A stretch of DNA of 64,000 nucleotides from Paractinoplanes maris (GTDB lineage: Bacteria; Actinomycetota; Actinomycetes; Mycobacteriales; Micromonosporaceae). Shown one piece after another: positions 7,347 through 16,207 of this stretch; the first letter of the stretch is position 1, and each line of letters starts with the position of its first letter. Where the stretch lies: NCBI RefSeq assembly GCF_023544465.1, contig NZ_JALPVL010000003.1, forward strand, positions 62,001 through 126,000, in the 5' to 3' direction. The notes beneath the pieces were generated by a model, which did not search any database, was not told where the DNA came from, and saw only the letters and a list, made by a program, of their open reading frames with translations. A program made the position numbers and the translations under genes.

Positions 7347-8936
7347 TCACGCTTCGACCAGTTCCACGCCCTGCTCCTCCGCGAGACCCTCCGAGTTGGT
7401 GGGCTTCGGGGCGGAGGCGGGCCGCTTGCCGGGCAGCCAGATCAGGGCCACCAGCGCGCCGAGCAGCGCGAACACCATCGAGCCGATCGACGCGTAGTGC
7501 ATGGCGTCGAGGAACGCGGCGTTGGCCTGCGAGATCAGCGCCGGAGCGGCCGCCCCGGCCTGCTCCGCGACGCCGTACGCCCCGGAGATCGACTCCCGGG
7601 CGGCGTCGGCCGCTCCGGCCGGCAGTCCGTCGGTCGCGGTGCCCAGGTTGTCCCGGTAGACCGAGGAGAGCACCGCGCCGAGCACGGCCACGCCGAGCGC
7701 GCCGCCGAGCTGGCGGATCGTGTTGCTGACCGCCGAACCGACACCGGCCTTCTCCCGCGGCAGCGCCGCCATGATCGACTCGGTGGCGGGCGGCATCACG
7801 TTGGCCATGCCGGCGCCCATGATGAAGAACGCCGCGCCGACCAGCCAGATCGGGGTGTCCTGGCCGATGAACAGCCAGACCGCCAGACCGAGGGCCACCA
7901 GGAGCAGGCCGACCGTGCTGACCACCTTGGGGCCGAAGCGCTTGACCATCGCGGCGCTGCGCGGCGCGAAGAACAGCTGACCGACGGCGAACGGGACGAA
8001 CAGTGCGCCGGACGCGAGCGGGCCGTAGCCCCGGACCAGCTGCAGGTAGAACGCGCCGAAGAACATCGCGCCCATCGCGGCGAAGAAGACCAGGCCGATC
8101 ATGCCGGTGGACGCCGCGAACGTCCGGTTGCGGAACAGCCGGACGTCGAGCGACGGGAACTCGGTGCGCAGCTCCCAGATGACGAACGAGGTCAGCACGA
8201 CCACGGCACCGGCCAGCGTGCCCCACGCCCTCGGGTCACCGAAGCCGGCCTCGCCGCCCTCGATCACGCCGTAGGTGAGCAGGGTCAGACCGACGATCGA
8301 GAGCAGGACGCCCGGGATGTCGATGCGGTTCGGCCGCGGGTCCTTGGACTCGGGCACCAGGACGAGCACGAGGATCACCCCGGCGATGGCCACCGGCACG
8401 TTGATCAGGAAGACCGAGCCCCACCAGAAGTGCTCGAGCAGCAGACCGCCGACGATCGGGCCGATGGCCACGCCCAGGCCGACGGCGCCGGCCCAGATGC
8501 CGATGGCACGCGGCCGCTCCTGCGGCGTGAAGACGTTCGCGATGATCGAGAGCGTCGCCGGCATGACCGCCGCCGCGCCCAGGCCCATCAGCGCGCGGGC
8601 CGCGATCAGCTGGTTCGCCGTGTCGGCGTAGCTCGAGATCAGCGAGGCCAGGGCGAAGATGGCCAGCCCGGTGACCAGGGTGATCCGGCGGCCCAGGCGG
8701 TCGGCCAGGATGCCCGCGGTGAACAGCAGGCCGGCGAAGACCAGGGTGTACGAGTTGATCGCCCACTCGAGCTCGCTCTGGGTGGCCCCGAGCCCGTGCT
8801 GCGGGTCGGCGATCGTGCGCAGGGCGACGTTCAGGATGGTGTTGTCGAGCACGACCACCAGCAGGCTGATGACCAGTACGCCGAGAATGACCCACCGCCG
8901 GGGATGCCCGGCAGGGGCGGCCGCGGATGCGTCCAT
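7347..8936 (-). CDS. DHA2-family (14-TM) drug exporter
   Basis: A 529-aa major facilitator of the EmrB/QacA type that exports small molecules using the proton gradient. TM1 carries the DHA2 signature LLVVVLDNTILNVAL. The cytoplasmic loop motif ADRLGRRITLVTG and further motifs (GLGAAAVMPATLSII; GVAIGPIVGGLL) follow, with about 14 hydrophobic segments in all. ATG 8936 has a ggggga RBS. The TetR gene lies immediately downstream. Two near-identical dyads sit between this start and the divergent GGDEF/EAL gene. The substrate is not readable from sequence. Confidence 0.94.
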   Translation of the reverse strand: MDASAAAPAGHPRRWVILGVLVISLLVVVLDNTILNVALRTIADPQHGLGATQSELEWAINSYTLVFAGLLFTAGILADRLGRRITLVTGLAIFALASLISSYADTANQLIAARALMGLGAAAVMPATLSIIANVFTPQERPRAIGIWAGAVGLGVAIGPIVGGLLLEHFWWGSVFLINVPVAIAGVILVLVLVPESKDPRPNRIDIPGVLLSIVGLTLLTYGVIEGGEAGFGDPRAWGTLAGAVVVLTSFVIWELRTEFPSLDVRLFRNRTFAASTGMIGLVFFAAMGAMFFGAFYLQLVRGYGPLASGALFVPFAVGQLFFAPRSAAMVKRFGPKVVSTVGLLLVALGLAVWLFIGQDTPIWLVGAAFFIMGAGMANVMPPATESIMAALPREKAGVGSAVSNTIRQLGGALGVAVLGAVLSSVYRDNLGTATDGLPAGAADAARESISGAYGVAEQAGAAAPALISQANAAFLDAMHYASIGSMVFALLGALVALIWLPGKRPASAPKPTNSEGLAEEQGVELVEA

Positions 8937-8968
8937 GGATGTTCCCCCATAGAGACTTACCTTACGAA

Positions 8969-9032
8969 ACGGAACCGTTCCGTATCGATCAGCAGCCTAA
9001 CGCCAGGGCAATGAGAAACGGAACGTATCCGT
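8969..9032. promoter_or_regulatory. Paired ACGGA...TCCGT operator-like dyads
   Basis: 8969-8983 is a perfect 15-bp dyad (acggaac c gttccgt). 9018-9032 (acggaacgtatccgt) has the same acgga/tccgt arms with an imperfect core. Both lie 33-96 bp upstream of the exporter start. Size and position fit TetR operators, so binding by the TetR protein encoded downstream is the simplest reading. Confidence 0.65.
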
Positions 9033-9122
9033 ATCGGAATGTGCCGACGATCACGCCGGAAGCAACCGGTTGACTCCTGGCGGGCCCCGAAGGTCGCACC
9101 CCGATCCGTCGAAGGTGAGCGC

Positions 9123-11363
9123 ATGGTGACTGGGAGGAATGCGCTGCACCGCTGGCTGCCCACCGGTGGCGGGTTGCGCGACGAGGACTGGGCCGGGCGG
9201 CATCGCCTGATGACCCGGCTGCTCGCCGCCGGCCTGGCGGCGCTGGTCGCCTATGGCGCCCTGCGCGACGAGCTCGGCGGCGGCAACCTGACCACCTGGT
9301 TGATCCTGCTCACGCTGCCCTGTGTCGTGGCCGCGGCCACGCTGCGGGGCCACCGGCTGCCGTCGGTCTTCGTCGCGCTCGGCTTCACGATGGTCTGCGC
9401 CGCCTTCGTGGCGATGACGCACGGCCGGACCGAGGCCCACTTCACCTTCTTCATCGTCGTCGGCGCGCTCGCCCTGTATCGGGACTGGGCGCCGTTCGGC
9501 GTGTTCCTGGTCGCCACCACGGCCCACCACGGGATCTTCGGGATCCTCGACGCCGAGCTGACCTACGGGCACCACTCGGCCCAGAAGCACCCGCTGTTCT
9601 GGGCGTTGATCCACGGCGTGGCGGTGCTGCTGGCGGCCACGTTCCAGGTCGTCCAGTGGCGGCTGACCGAGGCCGAGGAGCAGCGCGCCCAGGAGAACCT
9701 GGACGAGAGCCAGGCCCAGCTGACCGTGGCGTTCGACGAGACGCCGGTGCCGATGGCGATGCTGGCGCCGGACGGCCGGATCCTGCGCACCAACTCGGCG
9801 TACCGGTCCTGGCTGCGCCTGCCCGACGAGCTGCCGGCCGGCTTCCTGACCTCCGACCTGCCCATCGAACCGGTCGACCTGAGCAAGGCGCCGATGCTGG
9901 ACGAGCTGGTGAAGCAGAACGGCTCGTCGATCACCACGCGCCAGTACCGTCGCAAGGACACCGGCGAGACGCTGTGGGTCGAGGTGCACGGCACCAACGT
10001 GCACGACCGCTCGGGCCGGCTGCGGTTGATCTTCGTGCACTGCCTCGACGTCACCGAGAACCACCGCCACCAGGAGGAACTGCAGAACCAGGTGCGCCAC
10101 GACGCGCTCACCGGCCTGCTGTCCCGCTCGGCCTTCGAGCACGACCTGCTCACCCTGCTGGCCGCCGACGAGCCGGTCAGCGTCCTCTACCTCGACGTCG
10201 ACCGCTTCAAGTCGATCAACGACGGCGCCGGGCACGCGGCCGGCGACGAGCTGCTGCGGGGGCTGGCCACCCGCCTGTCGGCCACGGTCCCGGCCGGCGC
10301 GCTGGTGGCCCGTCTCGGCGGCGACGAGTTCGTGGTCGCGCTGGCCGGCCCCCCGCGGACCGGCGCCCGGGTCGGCCACGCCATCCTCGCCGCCTTCGCC
10401 GAGCCGCTCGAGGTCGGCGACGGGCACCTGCAGGTGTCGGTCAGCATCGGCCTGGCCGCCGGGCACGGCCCCGAGCACGGCGACGAGACGGTGCTGGCCG
10501 CCGACACCGCGATGTATGCGGCCAAGCGCGCCGGCGGCAACCGCCTGCAGACCTTCAGCGACGACATGCGGGTCAAGGTGCGCGAGAAGATCGCCGCCGA
10601 GTCGCGTCTGCGCGAGGCCCTGAGTGGCGACCTGACCGAGACGCTGCCGATCTGGTTCCAGCCGATCGTGGCCACCGACACCGGCCGCATCGTCGGCGCC
10701 GAGGCGCTGGTCCGCCTGCGCACCCCGCAGGGTGAGCTGCTCAGCCCGTTCCACTTCATCCCGGCGGCCGAGGAGACCGGCATGATCGTGCCTCTCGGCG
10801 AGCACGTGCTGCGCCGCGCCGTGCAGCACCTGATCGAGTGGAGCGACCTGGACTACGTGTCGGTCAACGTCAGCCCGCGCCAGCTGGCCGAGCCCGACTT
10901 CGTGCCGCTGCTGGCCCACCTGCTGGCCACCCACCCGGCCCTGGACCCGTCCCGCCTGGTCGTCGAGATCACCGAGACCGCCCTGCTGGGCTCGTCGGTC
11001 GACGTCCGCGAGCGCCTTGAGACGATCAAGAATCTGGGCGTCCGCATCGCGCTGGACGACTTCGGCACCGGATACAGCAGCCTGACCTGGTTGCAGTCGG
11101 TGCCGGCCGACGTGGTCAAGCTCGACCGCTCGTTCGTGGCCGGGCTGGCCGCCGACCCGCGCAAGGCCTCGATCATCCAGGCCGTGCTGTGGCTGGCCCG
11201 CTCGCTGAACATGTCGGTGGTCGCCGAGGGCGTCGAGGACCCGGCCGACTGGCACGCCCTGCGTGACCTGGACTGCCCGTCCTGCCAGGGCTACCTGTTC
11301 GGCAAGCCGGCGCCGGCCGACGAGTTCACCGCCCTGCTCCAGCGGTCGCTGCTGAAGGTCTGA
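9123..11363 (+). CDS. Membrane PAS-GGDEF-EAL cyclic-di-GMP protein
   Basis: A 746-aa protein for turnover of c-di-GMP. ATG 9123 (gaaggtgag upstream) is preferred to an ATG 84 bp earlier, which would run into the operator region. Residues about 30-178 carry five or six membrane helices. A coiled linker (181-200) leads to a PAS domain (about 200-315). The GGDEF domain follows with an intact GGDEF at 399-403 and LDVDRFKSIND. The EAL domain has EAL (527-529), NVSPRQL, VVEITETALL, DDFGTGYSS and KLDRSFVAGL, all consistent with phosphodiesterase activity. No RxxD inhibitory site precedes GGDEF. Both activities appear possible; which dominates is unknown. Confidence 0.94.
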   Translation: MVTGRNALHRWLPTGGGLRDEDWAGRHRLMTRLLAAGLAALVAYGALRDELGGGNLTTWLILLTLPCVVAAATLRGHRLPSVFVALGFTMVCAAFVAMTHGRTEAHFTFFIVVGALALYRDWAPFGVFLVATTAHHGIFGILDAELTYGHHSAQKHPLFWALIHGVAVLLAATFQVVQWRLTEAEEQRAQENLDESQAQLTVAFDETPVPMAMLAPDGRILRTNSAYRSWLRLPDELPAGFLTSDLPIEPVDLSKAPMLDELVKQNGSSITTRQYRRKDTGETLWVEVHGTNVHDRSGRLRLIFVHCLDVTENHRHQEELQNQVRHDALTGLLSRSAFEHDLLTLLAADEPVSVLYLDVDRFKSINDGAGHAAGDELLRGLATRLSATVPAGALVARLGGDEFVVALAGPPRTGARVGHAILAAFAEPLEVGDGHLQVSVSIGLAAGHGPEHGDETVLAADTAMYAAKRAGGNRLQTFSDDMRVKVREKIAAESRLREALSGDLTETLPIWFQPIVATDTGRIVGAEALVRLRTPQGELLSPFHFIPAAEETGMIVPLGEHVLRRAVQHLIEWSDLDYVSVNVSPRQLAEPDFVPLLAHLLATHPALDPSRLVVEITETALLGSSVDVRERLETIKNLGVRIALDDFGTGYSSLTWLQSVPADVVKLDRSFVAGLAADPRKASIIQAVLWLARSLNMSVVAEGVEDPADWHALRDLDCPSCQGYLFGKPAPADEFTALLQRSLLKV

Positions 11364-11374
11364 CGGCTGACCGT

Positions 11375-12643
11375 CTAGCGCTCGAGGATCGCCACGACGC
11401 CCTGACCGCCGGCCGCGCAGATCGAGATCAGGCCACGGCCCGAGCCCTTCTCGGCCAGAAGCTTGGCCAGGGTGGCGACGATGCGGCCGCCGGTGGCGGC
11501 GAAGGGGTGACCGGCGGCCAGCGAGGAGCCGGTGACGTTGAGCTTGGCCCGGTCGATCGGCCCGAGCGGACCCGCCAGGCCGAGCTTCTCCTTGCTGAAC
11601 TCGGTGGACTCCCAGGCCGCGAGGGTGCTGAGCACCTGGCTGGCGAAGGCCTCGTGGATCTCGTAGTAGTCGAAGTCCTGCAGGGCGAGGCCGTTGCGGG
11701 CCAGCAGGCGGGGGACGGCGTAGGCCGGGGCCATCAGCAGGCCCTCGTCACCGTGGACGTAGTCGACGGCGGCCGTCTCGCTGTCGACCAGGAACGCCTG
11801 GGCCGTCAGCCCCTGCTCGGCGGCCCACTCCTCCGAGGACAGCAGGACCGTCGAGGCGCCGTCGGTGAGCGGGGACGAGTTGCCGGCGGTCATCGTGGCG
11901 TCGGTCGAGCCGAAGACCGGGCGCAGCTTGGCCAGCTTGTCCAGGCTGGTGTCGGCGCGCAGGTTCTGATCGCGGGTCAGACCCAGGTAAGGGGTGATCA
12001 GGTCGTCGAAGAACCCGCGCTCGTAGGCGGCGGCCAGCCGCTGGTGCGAGGCCAGGGCCAGCTCGTCCTGGGCGTCGCGGGTGATGCTCCAGCGCAGGGC
12101 GGTGATCGCCGCGTGGTCGCCCATGGACAGACCCGTGCGGGGCTCGGCGTTGCGCGGGATGTCGGGTTTGAAGGCCAGCAGCGGGTTGAGCTTGGCCGCG
12201 GCCTTGATCTTGGCGGGCAGTGAGCGGGCCCGGTTGAGGGCCAGCAGGGCCCGGCGCATGTCGTCGTTGAGCTGCAGCGGGGCGTCCGAGGTGGTGTCGA
12301 CACCACCGGCGATGCCGACGTCGATCTGACCCAGGGCGATCTTGTTGCCGACCAGGATGGCGGTCTCCAGGCCGGTGCCGCAGGCCTGCTGGACGTCGTA
12401 GGCCGGGGTCCGCGGGTCGAGCCGGGAGCCCAGCACAGTCTCGCGGGTCAGGTTGAAGTCGCGCGAGTGCTTGAGGACCGCCCCGGCGGCCACCTCGCCC
12501 AGGCGGCGACCGGCCAGGCCGTACCGGGCGATCAGGCCGTCGAGGGCGGCGGTCAGCATGTCCTGGTTCGAGGCCTGGGCGTACCGGCCGTTCGAGCGGG
12601 CGAACGGGATCCGGTTCCCGCCGAGAACGGCGACACGACGCAT
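11375..12643 (-). CDS. fadA2: Acetyl-CoA C-acyltransferase (thiolase)
   Basis: A 422-aa thiolase for the last step of beta-oxidation or the reverse condensation. The nucleophile Cys88 sits in DVQQACGTGLE; other motifs are the catalytic His region EIHEAFASQVL, NVTGSSLAAGHPFAATGGR (C-terminal His) and CAAGGQGVV (second Cys). ATG 12643 is chosen because ggag lies 6 nt upstream and the protein then starts at the usual MRRVAVLGGNRIPFAR. It is divergent from the FabG4-like gene with a 73-bp gap, as Rv0243 (fadA2) is to Rv0242c (fabG4) in Mycobacterium. The symbol rests on this synteny and general similarity. Confidence 0.9.
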   Translation of the reverse strand: MRRVAVLGGNRIPFARSNGRYAQASNQDMLTAALDGLIARYGLAGRRLGEVAAGAVLKHSRDFNLTRETVLGSRLDPRTPAYDVQQACGTGLETAILVGNKIALGQIDVGIAGGVDTTSDAPLQLNDDMRRALLALNRARSLPAKIKAAAKLNPLLAFKPDIPRNAEPRTGLSMGDHAAITALRWSITRDAQDELALASHQRLAAAYERGFFDDLITPYLGLTRDQNLRADTSLDKLAKLRPVFGSTDATMTAGNSSPLTDGASTVLLSSEEWAAEQGLTAQAFLVDSETAAVDYVHGDEGLLMAPAYAVPRLLARNGLALQDFDYYEIHEAFASQVLSTLAAWESTEFSKEKLGLAGPLGPIDRAKLNVTGSSLAAGHPFAATGGRIVATLAKLLAEKGSGRGLISICAAGGQGVVAILER

Positions 12644-12668
12644 GGTGGTCTCCTGACAACGACGGGAG

Positions 12669-12682
12669 CTACTCATCAGTAG
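12669..12682. promoter_or_regulatory. Dyad ctact-catc-agtag between thiolase and fabG4
   Basis: Perfect 5-bp arms at 12669-12673 and 12678-12682 in the 73-bp divergent gap. Fatty-acid genes of actinobacteria are often controlled by TetR repressors binding short dyads, so this is a candidate shared operator. Confidence 0.4.
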
Positions 12683-12716
12683 GCTACCAACGCCGGCGCC
12701 GAGTAGGCTGCGGCGC

Positions 12717-14045
12717 ATGGGCGACAGGTACGCGAGCTTCGCGAACTCCGGTCCCGGGCGCGGCCTGGTCAAGCGGTTGGGCCTGCCCGATCCGCCCCGG
12801 CTGCGGCGTCACCGGCCGGGCGACGCGCTGACCGAGGGGCCGGTGCTGATCGGCGCGGCGCCCGGTGGGCGGCTCGGTGACCAGGTGCGCAAGGTGCTGG
12901 CCGGCGCGGGCGTGGAGACGCTGGACGAGGCGGTGACCGACGGGACGCACGGCGCGCTGATCTTCGACGCCTCGGGCATCACCGACGTGCCGGCGCTCGG
13001 CGAGCTGTACGAGTTCTTCCACCCGTACGCACGATCGGTGCGCCCCTCCGGCCGGGTGATCGTGCTGGGGACGCCGCCCGAGGCAGCCGGCCACCCGCAC
13101 GAGGCCACGGCGCAGCGCGCCCTCGAGGGGCTGACGCGCAGCATCGGCAAGGAGTTCGGGCGGGGCATCACCTCGCAGCTGGTCTATGTCGAGCCGGGCG
13201 GCGAGGGCGCGCTCGAGTCGACACTCCGCTTCCTGCTGAGCGGGCGATCGGCGTACGTCTCGGGTCAGGTCATCCGGATCGGGGCCGGCACGCCGCCGGC
13301 GCCGGCCGACTGGCAGCAGCCCCTGGCCGGGAAGAGTGCGCTGGTCACCGGGGCGGCTCGGGGAATCGGAGCGGCCATCGCGCGGGTGCTGGCGCGGGAC
13401 GGGGCCGACGTGATCGCGCTCGACGTCCCGGCGGCCGGGGAGGCTCTGGCCGGGGTGGCCAACGACGTACGCGGGCGGGCGATCCAGCTCGACCTGACCG
13501 CCGAGGGCGCGGGGCAGCGGCTGGCGTCGCACCTCTCACGGCCGCTCGACATCGTGGTGCACAACGCGGGCATCACCCGCGACCGGACGATCGCCAAGAT
13601 GGACGCGGCCGGGTGGGACTCGGTGCTCGCGGTCAACCTGGTCGCACCGACGAGGATCAACGACGCGCTGCTCGACGCGGGTCTGATCGCCGCCGGGGGC
13701 CGGATCGTGGGGGTGGCGTCCATCGCCGGGATAGCCGGCAACCGCGGGCAGACCAATTACGCCACGAGCAAGGCCGGGGTGATCGGGCTGGTGCAGTCGA
13801 GCGCGCCCGGCCTGCGGGAGCGGGACATCACGATCAACGCCGTGGCGCCGGGCTTCATCGAGACGGCCATGACGGCGCGGATGCCGGTGACGTTGCGCGA
13901 GGCCGGGCGGCGGATGAACAGCCTGGCGCAGGGCGGGTTGCCGGTCGACGTGGCCGAGACGATCGCCTGGCTCGCTTCGCCGGGGTCGGGCACGATCACC
14001 GGGAACGTGGTGCGGGTCTGCGGGCAGAGCCTGCTGGGGGCGTGA
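12717..14045 (+). CDS. fabG4: High-molecular-weight 3-oxoacyl-ACP/CoA reductase, FabG4-like
   Basis: A 442-aa SDR, against about 245 aa for ordinary FabG. Residues 1-200 are a Rossmann-like N-terminal domain without an intact nucleotide motif, as in HMW FabG. Residues about 203-442 are the ketoreductase with cofactor motif VTGAARGIGAAIARVLA, HNAGITRD, catalytic Ser in VASIAGIAG, and YATSK. It reduces 3-oxoacyl to 3-hydroxyacyl thioesters with NAD(P)H. The stop overlaps the GTG of the next gene (GTGA), so the MaoC hydratase is translationally coupled. The neighbourhood matches mycobacterial Rv0241c-Rv0244c. Confidence 0.9.
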   Translation: MGDRYASFANSGPGRGLVKRLGLPDPPRLRRHRPGDALTEGPVLIGAAPGGRLGDQVRKVLAGAGVETLDEAVTDGTHGALIFDASGITDVPALGELYEFFHPYARSVRPSGRVIVLGTPPEAAGHPHEATAQRALEGLTRSIGKEFGRGITSQLVYVEPGGEGALESTLRFLLSGRSAYVSGQVIRIGAGTPPAPADWQQPLAGKSALVTGAARGIGAAIARVLARDGADVIALDVPAAGEALAGVANDVRGRAIQLDLTAEGAGQRLASHLSRPLDIVVHNAGITRDRTIAKMDAAGWDSVLAVNLVAPTRINDALLDAGLIAAGGRIVGVASIAGIAGNRGQTNYATSKAGVIGLVQSSAPGLRERDITINAVAPGFIETAMTARMPVTLREAGRRMNSLAQGGLPVDVAETIAWLASPGSGTITGNVVRVCGQSLLGA

Positions 14046-14890
14046 CCTCCGTGCCGGGCACCACGCTGCGGGCGGCGCTGGGGCTGATCCCGCGCCGCCG
14101 TCCCGACCGGGTGCCGTCGACCGAGCTCAGACAGGCCGGGGTGACCGTCGATCGTGGTCACCTGGCGGCGTACGACCGGATCTGCGGGTTCCGGCTGAGC
14201 GACGAGCTCCCGGCCACCTACCCGCATGTGCTGGCCTTCCCGCTGGCGATGCGGCTGATGACCGCGACGGACTTCCCGTTCCCGGCGATCGGGCTGGTCC
14301 ACATCGCCAACCGGGTCACCGTGCACCGGCCCCTGACGGCGGCGATGACGTACGACCTGGTCGTGCACGCCGAGGCTCTGCGCCCGCACCCGCGCGGGCG
14401 TCAGGTGGACCTGGTCGCCACCGCCTCGGTGGGCGGCGAGCCGGTGTGGACAAGCGTCTCGACGTATCTGTCCCGCTCCCCCACGCCCGGCGCGACCGTC
14501 TCCGGCCCGACCGTCTCCGGCGCCACCGTCTCCGGCCCCGCCGTCTCCGGCCCCACCGCGGACGCGCCGCCGGCTGCGACTGCGGTGTGGCGGGTGCCGG
14601 CCCGCGCCGGCATTGACTACGCGGCCGTCAGCGGTGACCGGAACCCCATCCACACGTCGCGGATCGGTGCACGACTGTTCGGATTTCCGCGGCCGATCGC
14701 GCATGGTATGTGGAGTGCCGCCCGCTGCCTGGCCTCGCTGGAGGGCCGCCTGCCCGAGCGGTACACCGTGGACGTCCGCTTCCGGCAGCCGATCCTGCTG
14801 CCCGCCACGGTGTCGTTCGCCCACGCCGGCGGCGCTTTCCAGCTCTTCGGCCGGAAGCCGCATCTTGCCGGGCAAGTTACGCCTGCGTAG
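14042..14890 (+). CDS. htdX: MaoC-like hydratase, HtdX-type
   Basis: A 282-aa double-hotdog hydratase acting on (R)-3-hydroxyacyl/2-enoyl thioesters. GTG 14042 overlaps the fabG4 stop by 4 bp and is preferred because the reading begins VTSVPGTTLRAALG. The N-terminal hotdog spans about residues 30-135. The C-terminal hotdog carries the hydratase motif YAAVSGDRNPIHTS with FPRPIAHGM. Between them (about 150-175) is a low-complexity linker made of five VSG(P/A)(T/A) units, encoded by a roughly 15-bp DNA repeat at about 14487-14560. It pairs functionally with FabG4 and the thiolase. Confidence 0.87.
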   Translation: MTSVPGTTLRAALGLIPRRRPDRVPSTELRQAGVTVDRGHLAAYDRICGFRLSDELPATYPHVLAFPLAMRLMTATDFPFPAIGLVHIANRVTVHRPLTAAMTYDLVVHAEALRPHPRGRQVDLVATASVGGEPVWTSVSTYLSRSPTPGATVSGPTVSGATVSGPAVSGPTADAPPAATAVWRVPARAGIDYAAVSGDRNPIHTSRIGARLFGFPRPIAHGMWSAARCLASLEGRLPERYTVDVRFRQPILLPATVSFAHAGGAFQLFGRKPHLAGQVTPA

Positions 14891-14893
14891 CGT

Positions 14894-14905
14894 TACCGGT
14901 CGGTA
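14894..14905. promoter_or_regulatory. taccg-gt-cggta dyad before the acyl-CoA dehydrogenase
   Basis: Perfect 5-bp arms with a 2-bp centre in the 35-bp gap between the hydratase stop and GTG 14926. It could let the dehydrogenase be regulated separately from the upstream pair. TetR-type binding is inferred from its form only. Confidence 0.4.
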
Positions 14906-14925
14906 GATCTGCGGAGGGACGTCGC

Positions 14926-16173
14926 GTGGAGTTCTGGCTCGACCTGAACGAAGAACAGAACGACCTGCGGGAGTGGGTGCACGGATTCGCCGAGAGTGTG
15001 ATCCGCCCGGCCGCGGCCGAGTGGGACGAGCGCGAGGAGACTCCGTGGCCGGTCCTGCAGGAGGCGGCCAAGATCGGGCTCTACGGTTTCGAGTTCCTCA
15101 TGAACACCTGGTCCGACATGAGCGGCCTGTCGCTGCCACTGGTGAACGAGGAACTGTTCTGGGGCGACGGCGGCATCGGCATGGCGCTGTCCGGCACGTC
15201 CCTGGCGGTTGCCGCGATCTACGGTTCGGGCACGCCCGAGCAACTGGTCGAGTGGGTGCCGCAGTGCTTCGGCGACCCGGCCGACCCCCAGGTGGGCGCG
15301 TTCTGCTCGACCGAACCCGAGGCCGGCTCCGACGTGGCCGCCATGCGCACCCGCGCGGTCTACGACGAGGCGTCCGACGAGTGGGTGCTCACCGGGCAGA
15401 AGGCCTACGCGACCAACGGCGGCATCGCCAACGTGCACGTCGTGACCGCCTCGATCGACCCGTCGCTGGGCTCACGGGGCCAGGCCGCGTTCGTCGTCCC
15501 GCCCGGCACGCCCGGCCTGGTCGGCACCAAGAAACTGCGCAAGCTCGGGTTGCGCGCCTCGCACACGGCCGACGTCTTCCTGGACGACGTGCGGGTTCCC
15601 GGCCGCTGCCTGCTCGGCGGCAAGGAGGCTCTCGACGCGCGCCTCGCCCGCGCCCGGGAGGCCCAGCGCGCCACCGAGCAGACGACGCGCCCGACCGGGA
15701 AACGTCCCTCCGGGCAGGCGTCGATGCGCACGTTCGAGCTGACCCGGCCCGCCGTGGGCGCGCAGGCGCTCGGGATCGCGCGAGCCGCGTACGAGTACTC
15801 GCTCGAATACGCGCAGAACCGTGTGCAGTTCGGCCGGCCGATCGTGGACAACCAGGCGGTCGCGTTCGCCCTGGCCGACATGCGCACCGAGATCGACGCC
15901 GCCCGGCTGCTGGTGTGGCGGGCCGCCTGGATGGGCCGCAACGAACGCCCGTTCACCGCCGGCGAGGGCTCGATGTCGAAGCTCAAGGCGGGTGAGGTGG
16001 CGGTCGCGGTGACCGGTCAGGCCGTGCAGATCCTGGGCGGAGCCGGCTACCTGCGTGACCACCCGGTCGAGCGGATGTACCGCGACGCCAAGATCTACAC
16101 GATCTTCGAGGGGACGTCCGAGATCCAGCGCCTGGTCATCTCGCGGGCGATCACCGGGCGTCAGATCCGCTGA
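14926..16173 (+). CDS. Acyl-CoA dehydrogenase, FadE5-like
   Basis: A 415-aa flavoprotein catalysing alpha,beta-dehydrogenation of acyl-CoA. GTG 14926 has ggaggg 5 nt upstream. Seen motifs: N-terminal helical domain; FCSTEPEAGSDVAAM (substrate/FAD); GQKAYATNGG; C-terminal helices with QFGRPI, QILGGAGYLRDHPVERMYRD and YTIFEGTSEIQRLVI, which carries the catalytic Glu region. An Ala/Arg/Thr-rich stretch at about residues 230-262 is a family-variable insertion. It follows the fabG4-htdX pair with only 35 bp between, so the four genes probably form one lipid-oxidation locus. In M. tuberculosis fadE5 is also next to this set. Confidence 0.92.
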   Translation: MEFWLDLNEEQNDLREWVHGFAESVIRPAAAEWDEREETPWPVLQEAAKIGLYGFEFLMNTWSDMSGLSLPLVNEELFWGDGGIGMALSGTSLAVAAIYGSGTPEQLVEWVPQCFGDPADPQVGAFCSTEPEAGSDVAAMRTRAVYDEASDEWVLTGQKAYATNGGIANVHVVTASIDPSLGSRGQAAFVVPPGTPGLVGTKKLRKLGLRASHTADVFLDDVRVPGRCLLGGKEALDARLARAREAQRATEQTTRPTGKRPSGQASMRTFELTRPAVGAQALGIARAAYEYSLEYAQNRVQFGRPIVDNQAVAFALADMRTEIDAARLLVWRAAWMGRNERPFTAGEGSMSKLKAGEVAVAVTGQAVQILGGAGYLRDHPVERMYRDAKIYTIFEGTSEIQRLVISRAITGRQIR

Positions 16174-16207
16174 CCGCCGGCGCCGCATCACCTGGCGCGG
16201 CGCCGGG

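Noticed and set aside
9051..11255. A 734-codon open frame on the minus strand opposite the GGDEF-EAL gene
   Set aside because: Composition is typical of an antisense shadow and the plus strand carries intact GGDEF and EAL motifs.
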